Shown here: positions 21,201-32,840 of the stretch, in pieces
Layout: every line of letters begins with the position of its first letter
How positions within the stretch are numbered: the stretch's first letter is position 1
Origin: Aegilops tauschii subsp. strangulata
Taxonomy: Eukaryota; Streptophyta; Magnoliopsida; Poales; Poaceae
Reading direction: 5' to 3'
Assembly: GCF_002575655.3 (NCBI RefSeq)
Contig: NC_053039.3
Coordinates: 244,134,622 to 244,198,621, forward strand
DNA: 64,000 nucleotides
Translations under genes and position numbers: made by a program
Notes under the pieces: model-generated
Databases searched by the model: none
What the model saw: only the letters and a program-made list of their open reading frames with translations
Told to the model about the DNA's origin: nothing

Positions 21201-21339
21201 GATGAAGGCCACCGACGTTGCAGCGAAGAGTCCACCCGAGGGCAAGGACCACCACACACCAGAGCATTATTTCGAGGATGTCTTAGAGGGTGCCCGTTTG
21301 ATAGAGGGTCAGTGCTCGAAAGACATGATATTCGAGTGA
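18227..21339 (+). pseudogene. T2 antisense gene (putative gypsy-type transposon domain, coiled coil), multi-exon, decayed
   Basis: ATG at 18227. Exon 1 carries the 'putative gypsy type transposon' (Transposase_28-like) domain: EEDIAKLRAARYLTAEIPHR, FISHFLRGLGFALHPF, GLDFHDLAP, FLRIPPYFGLWLKTF. A middle block has LWEFNPEG-type text and HFFGTTHKG. Introns fit GT-AG at 19097-19171 and 19558-19637. A third runs from GT at 20110 to a lost acceptor near 20261 (CACAG in T3, CACAT here). The coiled coil is at 20460-20780 and the C-terminus (VRLWPTEPILDSYFG, IEGQCSKDMIFE) ends at 21339. In-frame TAGs occur at about 18695, 18829, 19881, 20947 and 20994. At most of them T3 has CAG or CAA. Function unknown. 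Confidence 0.72.
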
Positions 21340-22595
21340 AATGTATTGAAATTGTAGAAGACAATATTATGATATAATAAGGCTATTTTCATTTTGGTAT
21401 CGCTTAAAAGCTTTGGTTCCTCCTGTGCGGCCGTTTTTGTATAATCTGAAAGTTTTCCAGTCGTCGGCTTCAGCCCCCTCGTAGGAAATACAGGGGTGTT
21501 CGGAAAAGCACTTGATCACTCTTAACCCAACGTCTTGGTCCGTGAAGGAGGTGTCAATGGGGCGAACTAGGCAATCGGACTGTAGGGCGTTAACACTTTC
21601 ACTTAGCCATAGGAGTTTTACGGTGGGTCTACGATATAGACCCTGGTATGCACGCGGTTATCCCAATATGGTGACCTGAAGAAAGGTCCTTCGTGTAATA
21701 CAGAGGGAATTGCGAAAGATTCTGATAAGTCATCGAGTGGTTGACCAGCTCTCGCCGCATCATGACAGTCAGTTTTCGGCTTTCTCTACTGAGGTGTTTG
21801 ACCAGATGAACCGGAAACACAATTGCAGTAGTTCTCCCTTTACTACCCTAGCCGATAGAGCGGAACGTAAGGTAGTAAGTACAGGAGCCGGGCAACCCAA
21901 CTATTGACCCAAGACATGATTCGGAGCTGATGCATATAAGGCCAAACTCACGATGCCGAAGTATGCTATAAAGCTGTTCGGACTTGTGGGCAACTCATTT
22001 TGTTCCCATACCGAGCCCCTGGCAAGTTATGTCGGGGTGCATGTGTGAAACAACCAAAGGATCAAAATTCAGTTCTTTAGAGAAAAGTGAATACTCGATA
22101 CGGATTATGTTCACTGGAACCTGAGTGATATGCCAATCGTCATTTTATAAGATAATAACACCACAACCCTAGCTATTTGACATACCAGAGGTCGGCGGCT
22201 GAGGAAAAGGGCACTTTACAGGCTCGCAAAATAGAGAGTGCGGTCTACAAAAAGTTGTTTTGGACCTCATGTCGCACGTCTACGCCGCCTTTCCTCGGTG
22301 AAGGAGCTCCCTAACAAGAGTAGCCTTTGGGTGAATGTACGAACCCCGACAGAGTCCGTGAGATGACCAGCTTTTGAGCCACCTGTGGTAAAGGATAATG
22401 AAAAAGAAAGAGTAGTTAGAAAACAAAAAAAGAAGGAGGTTATGGGAGTACTTGTAGGCCCGTCCGTATTGTGCTTCCGCCGATGCCCAGGGTATTTTAA
22501 GTGCATAGTTATGTATGCATGGTACAGATTTCGCAGGTATATGAGGCGGACGGCGGAAGCCGAACTGCTAGTCCAGCTCCCAAAATTGGTCGGTC
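21340..22595. other. Untranslated spacer of T2
   Basis: No supported ORF. It matches T3 44756-46033 closely (for example CTCCTGTGCGGCCGTTTTTG near 21420 and 44820). It separates the 3' ends of the converging gag and antisense genes. A polymerase region would be expected here in a complete Ty3/gypsy element but is absent. Confidence 0.6.
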
Positions 22596-23567
22596 CTATT
22601 GAGAGACCGGCGGCTTAATGGCTGACAAGGTATGCGGTTTAATAAGACCGCTTTGTACTTCAGCTAAAGTAGCCGTAGTATGATCCTCTGTCCGGAGGGA
22701 GCGCTTCTTATGCTCCCCTATAGAGGTGTGTGTCACGTATACCATGTTCACTGTTTTTACTTCGGGGGGAAATTGCTTCTGACCCCCGGTGTTTGGTTGG
22801 TGAGTCTCTTCGTCGTTGCTGTCACCGGGCAGCCTCTTCCCCTTGTGTCCGGTGTTGAGCTTGCCGGCCTGTTTGAACACCCAACAGCTTCTGTTGGTGT
22901 GATTAGCTGGTTTATCGTGGTTGCCATGAATCTGGTAGGGCCGATTCAATATCTTGTCTAAATTGGATGGTTCGTCTCTGTTTGCCTTGAATGGCTTTTT
23001 CCGTTGACCGGCTTTGGGCCGATGAATCCAGCGTTGACCGCTGTGTCGTGCGTTCTTTCATTATCATTGCGACGTTTGTGTTTACTGCGCTGTGGCTTGC
23101 CGTTGCCGTCTCGGACTTCGGAAGTGCCCGGATCGCTGGCGCTGTTGCTTCTCCGAGCGGGCCAGCTGTCTTCTCCCGCGCAAAAGCGGGTCATCAGAGC
23201 GGTAAGGGCTGACATGGATTTTGGTTTTTCTTGACCGAGGTGGCGGGCGAGCCACTCATCCTGGACGCTGTGCTTGAAGGCCGCGAGGGCTTCCGTGTCT
23301 GGACAGTCGACGATTTGGTTCTTTTTAACTAAGAACCTAGTCCAGAGCTTCCTGGATGATTCTCCGGGATGCTGGACGATGTGACTTAAGTCATCAGCAT
23401 CTGGTGGCCGGACATATGTGCCTTGGAAGTTGTCGCGGAAGGCGTCTTCCAAATCCTCCCAGCTGCCAATAGAGTTTTCAGGCAGACTGTTTAACCACTG
23501 TCGAGCTGGCCCTTTGAGTTTTAGTGGGAGGTATTTGATGGCATGAAGGTCATCTCCGCGGGCCATA
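22596..23567 (-). pseudogene. T2 gag, C-terminal part; protease deleted
   Basis: The frame comes from the chromovirus junction (23567) with GDDLHAIKYLPLKLKGPARQ, the retrotransposon gag (capsid) domain. It continues through WTRFLVKKNQIVDCPD and HLGQEKPKSM, then a basic tail. A CX2H-HTNRSCW knuckle-like motif follows in 22596-22949, after a frame change near 22955. After VYVTHT the sequence jumps to SLRTEDHTT, skipping about 470 bp that encode the aspartic protease in T3. Capsid forms the particle shell. This copy is split by L and cannot make it. Confidence 0.8.
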
Positions 23568-26500
23568 TGTGGCACCCGGCTCAGAGCGACCGGTTTACCA
23601 TGCATTGCAAGCCCAGAGACCATGTCTTCTGGCAACACACAACATCTTGGTACAGAAACAACCGCTTTATTGATGCTAGCGGATCATAGTTTATCTTACA
23701 ACAGGTGTCGAGGCCAAGCGGCACACACAGTGCGGCTGAACAATATGTACATTATTTAGTGAACATACAGGGGCCTCGATCATAACAACTACGCGGCAGC
23801 GGAACAACGTCGTAGCGGAAACTCCATAGCACAGGGACACTGATGTGGACACGATCTAGACTCGAGCAGCATGCCTTTCCAACGAGACTTTCCTGAAATC
23901 TGGCATGACACGCCAGGTCAGTACATTGAATGTACTTGCAAGCTCACAACAGGCATAATCATAACGACAAACAATATCATGATAATTAACCAATTAATAA
24001 TGCAATAATGCTTCAACATGCTGTGATCATGTTCTCATGATAAAAGTCCCTCGGGACTGGCTTACCAACCGTGATCGTTCTTGGATCACAAACATACCAC
24101 CATCGTGGCCTTGACTAGAAGCATCTCGTTATCCTTGCGGTGATCACAACCACGACCAATACTTGGTCTCGAAGATCTCGATGGCTTTCCACCATCATCA
24201 GTGCAAAGTTCACAACTTAGTGTGCAAAATTTATTAAACGTTGACCCATGGTGTGACCTACTACGAGCGTGTCCATAACCGTGGACTCGGCTATCGATAG
24301 ATTATTACACTCTACAGAGGTAGCACACTTTACCCGCACCACGGAACCCATGGCCTCGTTCTCCCATTCGGGTGGACCAACAACATTCCGACGAAACCCC
24401 TCCATTGCCATGACACTCTCCCGGCCACTCCGACCCAATCCCTACCGGGCTAGTCCTGGGTGGCCCCGTGTCTACCAAAGACACAACGACCACCGTTGTG
24501 GCCAAAACGATCCCACAAGGGGACGCGGTACCATAATCTCAACAACGGGCACACAAGGTTATGTCTCCTTACCGGGCCAGGGTAAGCATGCCCATAACCT
24601 TCCTTAGTTGGAGGCACCGACCAGAGGCATGACAATGGACCGAATCAAGGCCTCCCATAAGGCAAATGTGGTTGCACTGGGAAAAACTCGATTCAGTGGC
24701 ACCATGACCCGACCAACGATATATTCAAGTTGAGTTATATTCAGGTTCAACTTAAATGGAAAATAACCGGTGTCATAGTATGCCATGAAATGCAACACTA
24801 ACATATGCATCATATATTAACAGAAATGACTGAGTCAACTATATTCACACTAAGCATAAACATCAACAACTCATGCCATTTTACTGGTTAGGATAATCCT
24901 CATTTTAAACAGAACATTTTCTAGCAAAATTTTATTATTTTACTCATGCAAGAAAATAACTTCAAGTAATTACTCATATGCATAACAATATCATTCTTTC
25001 ATCACCACAAATGAATCCTAGTTTCTTTACCAACTAAGTTAGTTTCAAACATTCTGTAAATCAAGCATATTAACTAAAACAAGCACTTAACAGAATATAA
25101 ATAACATAATAGTTATTTAAATGCATGGATTAAATCTTTCATTCAAGTAAGAAAATCATAAATATTGAAATGGCACCATGAAAATGTTGTTGTGGCTTGC
25201 CTTAGTGCAGATGAGGTTCACAAGCCTTCTGGTGATCCTCAAGGCAAGCCTCACCCTCTGAAAATAATTTTAAACACAAGAAGAAAATATCAAGAACCCT
25301 TCTGAAAATCACCAGAAAATCTAGACAGCTCAGAAAAATCTCATTTTTGGTGAGCTGTTAGATTTCTTTGCAAAGAACACAATGCAAAAATAATCAATTC
25401 ATTTGGACTTATGGTTGAAGAGTTATAGATGTTTGAAGCTCTCTGGAAATTAATTGAATTTGAATTTAAATAAAACAAACTAGGGGGATGGGGGGTGACG
25501 TCGAAGGCGTAAAGCCTCGGGGCGCCACCACTCATACCGCTTCGCGCGCGTACTGAGTGGCTAACTAGCGGGCCCCGCTAGTCAGGTGAGGTGGAGGGGG
25601 AGAAGGGAACAGAGGGGGGTCGCGGCTTCGCCGGAGCTCACGCCGGCGACGAGGGCTCCCTGGCCAAAACGAGAGGGAGGGATCGAGAGAGGGGATGGAG
25701 GCGCACCTGCCCGTACCCGTAGCGTAGCTAGGGGTGGTCGGACGGCGTCAGAATCGACCTCGCAAGCGGAGGCAGAGAGCGGAGGTCGCCGGAGACGAAG
25801 ACGACGGCGAACTGCGGCGACTCCAGGGGCTCCAAGTGGACAGAACGACTTCACCGAAGAGTGGCGGAGGCTCTGGAAGAGTCGCCCAGGCCTTGGAGGG
25901 GCTGGAGCTACCGCGACGACCAGAGGGGATCGCCGGCGAGCTCGAGCTTGGGGACGGCGGCCCGCGGCCTGCCCGGCTGGGCTACGGCTATCTACACGTT
26001 TGTGGAGTGTGTGGGACTGGAGGATGGTGCTCGAGGAGGCTGGGGTTGGCTCCATTTATAGGTGAGCGGCCAGGGGTGGATCGGGCTCCACCGGCGACAC
26101 CTGGACACTGCGCCCGGCGATGAGCGGCGTCAGTGAGAGGGGGAGAAGGCGACGCAACTCACGTGTGGACTGTGGGCTAACGGAGACGAGCACAGGATCA
26201 AGAGGAAGGCGACGAGCACAGTGCAGAGTGCACTGTGGTGTTGGTCGGACCGCGTCCGTGCTCGCTGCAGCGAGCTCTGGCGTCGGCGAGTGCCTGGGGG
26301 GAGTTAAGGGAGTTGAGACGAAGATGTTGGCGAAGTTAGGCGCGCTTTGGCAGTCGGGGAAGCGAGCACGCGCGAAACAGAGTGCGCGGCGGTACTCAGA
26401 GCGCGTCGACACGCATGCTGGCAGCATGTACACGCGTGGTCGCCATGTGAACTCTTCCCTCAGGCCGACCAATGTCGAAAGATCATGTCTGGCTTGTTGT

Positions 26501-27132
26501 TCGTGGTAGTTTTGAAGATTACCACGCTTTGGTTTGGCTCCAGATGTAGTAGAAAAGATTTCACACGTTTGGTAAGTTTCTGATCAGTAACTGTGAGAGG
26601 TTACTGAGGTTAAATGGCTGGGAGTTGGAGGTTGTGCTTTGGAGGCTAGCAATCATCTACTAAGGTGATGATGCATAAGAAAAATCAGGCACAATGGAGC
26701 AAGTAAAATGGTAGTTGCTGTAGAAATCACCATTTCTGTCCAGAACAGAATATATTTTTTGTAGCAAAAATATTCCAAAAAGTGGTACAATATTTTTGCT
26801 CAGGAAGGTGCCCTAGGGTTCAAAGAATATTTGTGAATTTTCTCAGATTTTTGTGGGCAAGAAAAATTGGGGTTGCTTTGGAGCACATTGAACTAGCTAG
26901 GGTTTTAGAGAGGAAAATGAATATTTTTCATTAAAGAAAAAATATTCCAAATATTATTTTGGGTAGAACCAGAGAGGGAATGATAGTTAGAGAGGGAGAT
27001 GAGACACTTGGGTGAAAGCCAAGGGTACCCAAGTGTTTAAGTCCATATGAAAAGATTCAAAAACTCCAAATTTCAAAATCAACTCAAATGAAAATGAGGC
27101 AAATAAAGGAGGGCAAAAACCAGGCTGTCACA
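23568..27132 (-). repeat. 3' LTR of L
   Basis: Read on the minus strand it starts TGTGACAGCC and ends GGGTGCCACA. 25490-26200 is GC-rich and holds long spurious ORFs on both strands. CTATAAATGGAG on the minus strand at about 26052-26063 is the likely TATA box. It differs from the 5' LTR by small indels, for example an extra GTTGTTGTG near 25185 and ACCAATGTCGAAAGATC near 26465. Confidence 0.88.
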
Positions 27133-27147
27133 AACCTCCCCCACTTA
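27133..27147 (-). other. Polypurine tract of L, overlapping the pol stop codon
   Basis: TAAGTGGGGGAGGTT on the minus strand abuts the 3' LTR. The TAA at its start (27145-27147) is in frame with the end of the polyprotein (ESRGRDSF), so the coding region runs into the tract. Confidence 0.8.
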
Positions 27148-30100
27148 GAATGAATCTCGTCCTCGAGATTCGGTCGCTTGGGAAAACCATTCTGGATAAT
27201 GTGCCTTTAGAAATTCTTCCCGTTCCCACGTTGATTCTGACTCCGTGTGATGCTCCCACTAAACTTTGTAAAACTTCCTTACTTTACTGCGAGTGACTCT
27301 TTCCATCTGATCCAAAATTCTAATTGGTTTCTCTTCATATGTTAAATCCCTTGCCAACTCTATCTCAGTCATAGCGGTCTTTTTCTCAGGCGGCGATATG
27401 CATCGCCTCAACTGGGAAACATGAAACACGTTGTGCATGTCCGACAATTCAGGGGGTAGTTCCAACTGATATGCAGCTGTGCCCACTCGGGACATGACTG
27501 GAAATGGACCAATAAATCTAGGTGCCAACTTTCCACGAGTCTGAAATCTCTTGACTCCTTTCATAGGAGTGACTCGGAGGTATACGTGTTCTCCGGTTTC
27601 AAAACTGATTTGTCGGTGCTTTGCATCATAATAACTCTTTTGTCGAGATTTGGCCAATTGCAATCTGTCTCTGATCTCCTTAACTTGTTTCTCAGCTTCC
27701 ATCATGAGATCTGTTCCGAAGATATGGCTATCTCCAGTCTGAGACCAATTTAAAGGAGTGCGGCACTTACGGCCATACAAAGCCTCATATGGTGACATCT
27801 TTAGACTGGTCTGGAAACTGTGGTTATAAGAAAACTCGGCATACGGCAGACAGTCTTCCCATTTAGATCCTTGGGCCACAACACAAGCTCGCAACATATC
27901 TTCGAGTATTTGGTTTACCCGCTCTGTCTGTCCATCAGTCTGAGGATGATAAGCGGTAATGTATTTCAGTGCTGTCCCCAAGGATTGATGGAGGCGTGAC
28001 CAAAAAGCGGAGGTAAAAAGTGAACCTCGGTCAGAAGTGATGGTTCGGGGCACTCCATGCAAACTGACTATCCTGGATACATACAGCTGTGCGAGTTGGT
28101 CTGCTCGATATGTGGTTCTGATCGGGATAAAGTGAGCAACCTTGGTTAAGGTGTCCACTCTGACCCATATTGCATCATTGCCTCGCTTAGTCTTAGGTAG
28201 TCCTGTGATGAAATCCATGCAAACGTCATCCCACTTCCATTGCGAAACTGGCAGTGGCTGGAGAAGTCCAGCTGGCTTCTGATGCTCTGCTTTCACCTTG
28301 TTGCATATGTCGCAAGAGGCCACAAAATAGGCAATGTCTTTCTTGATTCCATCCCACCAAAATATTTGTCGGAGGTCTTCATACATTTTGTACCTCCAGG
28401 GTGAATAGAATATGAGGATTCGTGTGCTTCTGACAAGATTTTCTTCTTTAAGTCTGACTGATTGGGTACACAAATCCTTCCACGGAACCGGAGGGTACCG
28501 AATTTATCCTTTGAGAAATCTGGAGTCTGTCCTGCCATCGGGCTCTTGACCCGTTTCTGTAGATCGATGTCAGCTGGCTGGGCCTTGCGGATTTCTTCCT
28601 CAAGTGTGGGGGTAACTTCCAAAATATTAGCGAGGCCAACATCGACTATAACCAGTTTGAGCTGAGCGATCTCCTCTTGAAGTTCAGGAGGCAAGGATTT
28701 CAATATGACATTTAGGCTGACAGGCTTTCGAGTGAGTGCATCGGCAACCACATTGGCCTTACCTGGGTGGTAATTTATTCCAAGATCATAATCCTTGACC
28801 AATTCAAGCCATTTTCGTTGATGGAGATTTAAATCTGGCTAGGTAAATATATACTTTAGACTTTTGTGATCGGTAAAAATTTGGCACCTCTTCCCGATGA
28901 GATAGTGCCTCCAAATTTTTAGAGCATGAACCACCGCGGCCAATTCCAAATCATGGGTAGGATAATTTCCTTCGTGGGGTCATAGCTGTCGCGATGCATA
29001 TGCTACTACCTTGCCGTCTTGCATAAGTACGCATCCAAGTCCTTGTCTGGAGGCGTCACAATACACATCAAAACTGCGGTAGATATCTGGAAGAGTTAAC
29101 ACAGGTGCGGTCATCAGCCGTATCTTTAGCTCATTAAAACTTTTCTCACAGTCCTCGGTCCATTCAAACTTCTTATCCTTTTTGAGCAGCTCTGTCATGG
29201 GCTTAGCAATCTTGGAAAATCCTTCAATGAAACGACGGTAATATCCGGCTAATCCAAGAAAACTCCGGATCTGTGATACGGTTGTGGGTGGCAACCAATC
29301 GAGCACATCCTTTACTTTGCTTAGGTCCACGGCTATACCTTCGGCAGATAGAATGTGTCCAAGAAGTCCAACTTGCTTGAGCCAAAACTCACACTTACTG
29401 AATTTAGCGTATAGCTGATGGTCGCGGAGTCGTTGTAGCACTGCTCGGAGGTGATCCTTGTGATTTTCTTCACTCTTGGAGCAAATGAGTATTTCATCGA
29501 TGAAGACTACCACGAATTTATCGAGGAAGTCCATGAATACTTTGTTCATCATATGCATGAAGAAAGCTGGGGCATTGGTGAGGCCAAAGGACATAACGGT
29601 ATATTCATAAAGACCGTACCGAGTAGTGAATGCGGTCTTAGGAATATCTTCCTTTTTAATCTTGAGTTGATGATACCCTGTCCTTAGATCAATCTTGGAG
29701 AATACTTTGGCCCCACTGAGTTGATCAAACAGATCATCAATCCTTGGCAGTGGATATTTATTTTTGATGGTGACATCGTTCAGCTGACAGTAATCCACAC
29801 ACATGCGGAGGCTGCCATCCTTTTTGTCCACGAAAATAGCAGGTGATCCCCATGGTGAAGAGCTGGGACGGATATATCCTTTGTGGAGCATTTCATCAAG
29901 CTGTTTCTTTAGCTCCACTAATTCTAATGAGGGCATCCGGTAATACTTCTTGTATAACGGTGCAGTTCTGGGCACAAGATCTATTGCAAATTCAAGCTCG
30001 CGGTCTGGTGGCATGCCTGGCAATTCTTCAGGAAATACATCCGGAAACTCACTGACCACAGGAATAAATTCCAATTCAGCCACAACGATGAAAGCCATTT

Positions 30101-31619
30101 CTTTCTTGGGTATGCTTCTGCGAGCATAGAATGTTGTAGTCTGCCCATTTTGACTGGTCAAAGTGACTTCCCGGGTCGCACAGTTTATGCAAACTTGATA
30201 TTGGGTCAACCAATTCATACCCAATATAACATCCAACTTATCAGACTCAATGATTATCAAAGAAGTTGGAAAATAGACTCCGTTGATATCGATTTCCAGA
30301 TTACGGCAGTCCAGATTGCTCCTGATCAATGATCCCGGGGTTTGTACCAGCATGTTCTTGCCCAAAAGCGAACAAGGAAATTTGTTTTGGGCAACAAAAC
30401 TCCGAGAAATAAAAGAGTGGGAAGCCCCAGAGTCAAATAAAATTACTGCAGGTATGTTATTAACAGAAAACATACCAATGACGACTTCGGGGTTCTCTTG
30501 GGCTTCATCGGAGGAGAGGTGATGAATGTGCCCAGTGAGGTTTTGCGGGGTCAGACATGACTCCATATAATTGACTTGTGGCCTGAATAGAGCATTTGCC
30601 TTGCTGTTCTTGGGGCACTGCCTGGCATAATGTCCGTTTTGCCCACAACTAAAGCAAGAATTGTTGCGCTGGCGCTCCTCGTGCACTGGGTTGGTCATGA
30701 CATTCTTGACTTGAGTGGTGGTCTTGTTAACATTCTGTTGCCAATTGGGCTTGTATTCCACCTGAGTCTGCTGCCAGGTACGAGCCTTTTGCACTGGTTG
30801 TCCATCCTTCTTTGGCTCAAACTTGCGCTTGTGGTCGTTGTTAGCAGGCCTATTATCTGATACATGCTTGTGCTCCCTTTCAGCAATGAAAGCCTTGTTC
30901 ACCAGAGTTTGGAAATCTGGGAAATCAAACATACTGAGAGTACACCGGAGTTGCAGATTTAATCCACCAAGAAATCTGTCAATCTTTCTTTCCTCGGTGG
31001 CCACGTCATAAAGGGAGTAACGGGCCAGATGATTGAATTTTTGCAAATATTCACCCACAGACTGATTTCCTTGGATGAGTGCAAGAAATTCTCGCTGCTT
31101 GGTCTTCATAATTCCAGTAGGGATATGATATTTCCGGAACTGATCCTTGAATTTTGACCAGGTGATTTCTTCATCAGCAGGCCACATGGCTTTTGCATTT
31201 TCCCGCCATATGGCAGCAACGCCTTCAAGATAATGAGTTGCAAATGGAACTTTATCATTTTCTTCAGTACGAGCAATCTCAAGCTTTTTCTCAATGGTAC
31301 GCAACCAATCGTCTGCATCCAAGGGATCAACAACCTGACTGAAACTGGGAGGCTTGGTCCTCTGAAAATCTGACAGCTTGGAGTGATGACTGTTCTGATT
31401 TCCATTCTGTCCAACAATAGCTTGCACACTTCTTAATATCTCAATCAGATCATTGTTCCTTCTTTCCTCAAACATACACAGAATTTGCTCGGTGGAGGGC
31501 GGATTTGGCGGTGGAGGCGGTGGCGGAACATACGGCTCGGGAGAGTGTCCTGCCTGTCGTGCGGAACGACGAACTAGAGTTCCCTCACGAACGTTGCTAC
31601 TGCTGCCTCCCCGCGTCAT
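27145..31619 (-). pseudogene. L gag-pol polyprotein (gag, protease, RT, RNase H, integrase, chromodomain), broken
   Basis: From ATG at 31619 ([13 protein letters not shown]). Capsid: [15 protein letters not shown]. Zinc knuckle: [14 protein letters not shown] (about residue 325). Protease: [11 protein letters not shown] (about 393). [15 protein letters not shown] (about 625) and [10 protein letters not shown] (about 709), where the second catalytic Asp is Glu. RNase H opens [13 protein letters not shown]. Integrase has CDICNKVK, CMDFITG, TSDRG and DGQTERVN; then VYLRVTPMKG and a chromodomain-like end (YEEKPIRILDQMERVTRSKV). Breaks: TGA at about 28980 and TAG near 28840 in RNase H, a one-base loss near 28385 before integrase, and TAG at 27259 in the chromodomain. 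The Asp-to-Glu change should cripple the polymerase by itself. Clade call is firm. Confidence 0.9.
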
Positions 31620-31883
31620 CCTATTATGATTTTTCCCAAGGCAACGCAACCGAGATGAGAAACATTCAAAATTGGGGAAAAGCCAGCAACAAAGCCCGAG
31701 AAAAACTGAAATGACGAAGAAAACATGACAAATAAAATAGAGTTCCAACATAATTATACGTAGACTCATACATGAAAGATAATCAACATGCCAGGTTAAC
31801 TACTCTCATACAGGCAACGAAACATCATGACTCGTACTACTACATCCGGACTCCATCCTGACGAGTGCGAATACTCAGGGGTA

Positions 31884-32672
31884 CTACTGCTCTGCTAGTG
31901 CTGCGGTGTCCTCTCCTGAAGCGGACTCGGATCCTGAACTGACGAGGTTAACCGAGACCTCTGGGTTAAAGGTAACACGACGACGCTGCCTAGAGGGCTC
32001 TCCCTCAGGGGAAGGTGTAGGGTGAAGCATCGGGGCTACATGAGTAGTGAGAAGTGAAACCCACTCAGCAGGGGCACTGAGAGGATTCACGGTCGAGGCG
32101 CCCGAGCTACTCGGGGGAGTAAATGGTGCAGCAGGGGAACTAGAACTGGCTGGAATATAAGGAGTAAATCCCAGAGAGGATGGAGTAGTGGCAGATCTAG
32201 TAGTGACTAAAGCAGTATGAGCACGAGTCAGCTCGTGGATCATAAGATAGCTAGCAGTGATATAACGAGCAAGATGGCTAGCAACACTATCAGACTCCGG
32301 ATCAATGGTAGGGAAACGGACACGACCATTGTCGTACAAAGAAGGATAGTAGTAGAAACCTGGGTGGTTCTGCATCCGGACCTCGTTGTAACGAAGCTCG
32401 ACAAGGACCTCGAATGCAGCAAACTGGACAGCCTGAGAAGCGGTAGAAGCGTAACCGCTCCGAGAGGTACGAGTGTAAGTGCTGGAATCGGAACTGGTGC
32501 GCAGAGTAACCACTGCGTGATACTCATACACTGAGTCAGCTAGACGCTCCCGGTACACACGATAGACTGGATCGTCTCCGAGGGGGTACAGCCGATGCCA
32601 CACGCTACGAAGGACATGCGGCGACGTGAACGGCATCAGCTGCAACTGGCACGGATACGACACTGGAGCCAT
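31884..32672 (-). CDS. Extra 262-aa ORF upstream of gag in L (possible dsRNA-binding-like fold)
   Basis: An intact ORF from ATG at 32672 to TAG at 31884, on the gag-pol strand, about 155 bp from the primer site and 265 bp before gag. The N-terminal half has DPVYRVYRER, YEYHAVVTLR, a Ser/Thr-rich loop and GYASTASQAVQFAAFEVLVEL. The spacing recalls the alpha-beta-beta-beta-alpha pattern of double-stranded RNA-binding domains, but this is judged by eye. A middle block (YYYPSLYDNGRVRFP, ASHLARYITASYLMIHEL) looks globular. The C-terminal third is Ser/Pro-rich with QRRRVTF. Standard Ty3/gypsy elements have no such gene. It is open while gag-pol beside it is broken in several places. Function unknown. 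Silencing suppression or RNA packaging are guesses. Confidence 0.6.
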   Translation of the reverse strand: MAPVSYPCQLQLMPFTSPHVLRSVWHRLYPLGDDPVYRVYRERLADSVYEYHAVVTLRTSSDSSTYTRTSRSGYASTASQAVQFAAFEVLVELRYNEVRMQNHPGFYYYPSLYDNGRVRFPTIDPESDSVASHLARYITASYLMIHELTRAHTALVTTRSATTPSSLGFTPYIPASSSSPAAPFTPPSSSGASTVNPLSAPAEWVSLLTTHVAPMLHPTPSPEGEPSRQRRRVTFNPEVSVNLVSSGSESASGEDTAALAEQ

Positions 32673-32822
32673 CTACACTCACAACCATTAGCAGGTTAGC
32701 ATAAAAATAAAACAAGTGCATGCAATGCAACAACCAGCTACAAATGCTACTGGCACTCAACTTAGACTCGTATCTAACGTCCAATTAACACGTCGAAGTC
32801 TAGCGTGGCCTACAGTTAGCGC

Positions 32823-32835
32823 GGCTCTGATACCA
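32823..32835 (-). other. Primer-binding site of L (initiator Met tRNA)
   Basis: TGGTATCAGAGCC on the minus strand, 5 bp inside the 5' LTR, is the classical plant initiator-Met tRNA primer site. Confidence 0.9.
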
Positions 32836-32840
32836 AGCGT

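Noticed and set aside
22958..23638. 226-aa minus ORF starting MLPEDMVSGLAMHGKPVALS
   Set aside because: The first 24 residues are L LTR sequence fused by the insertion to T2 gag. The same LTR peptide recurs at 32757-32999. Only the gag part is annotated.
25582..26509. Several 130-160-aa ORFs in the GC-rich part of the L 3' LTR (and 34840-35824 in the 5' LTR)
   Set aside because: They lie inside the LTRs on both strands, differ in length between the two LTRs through indels, and are composition-driven. The LTR identity explains the sequence.
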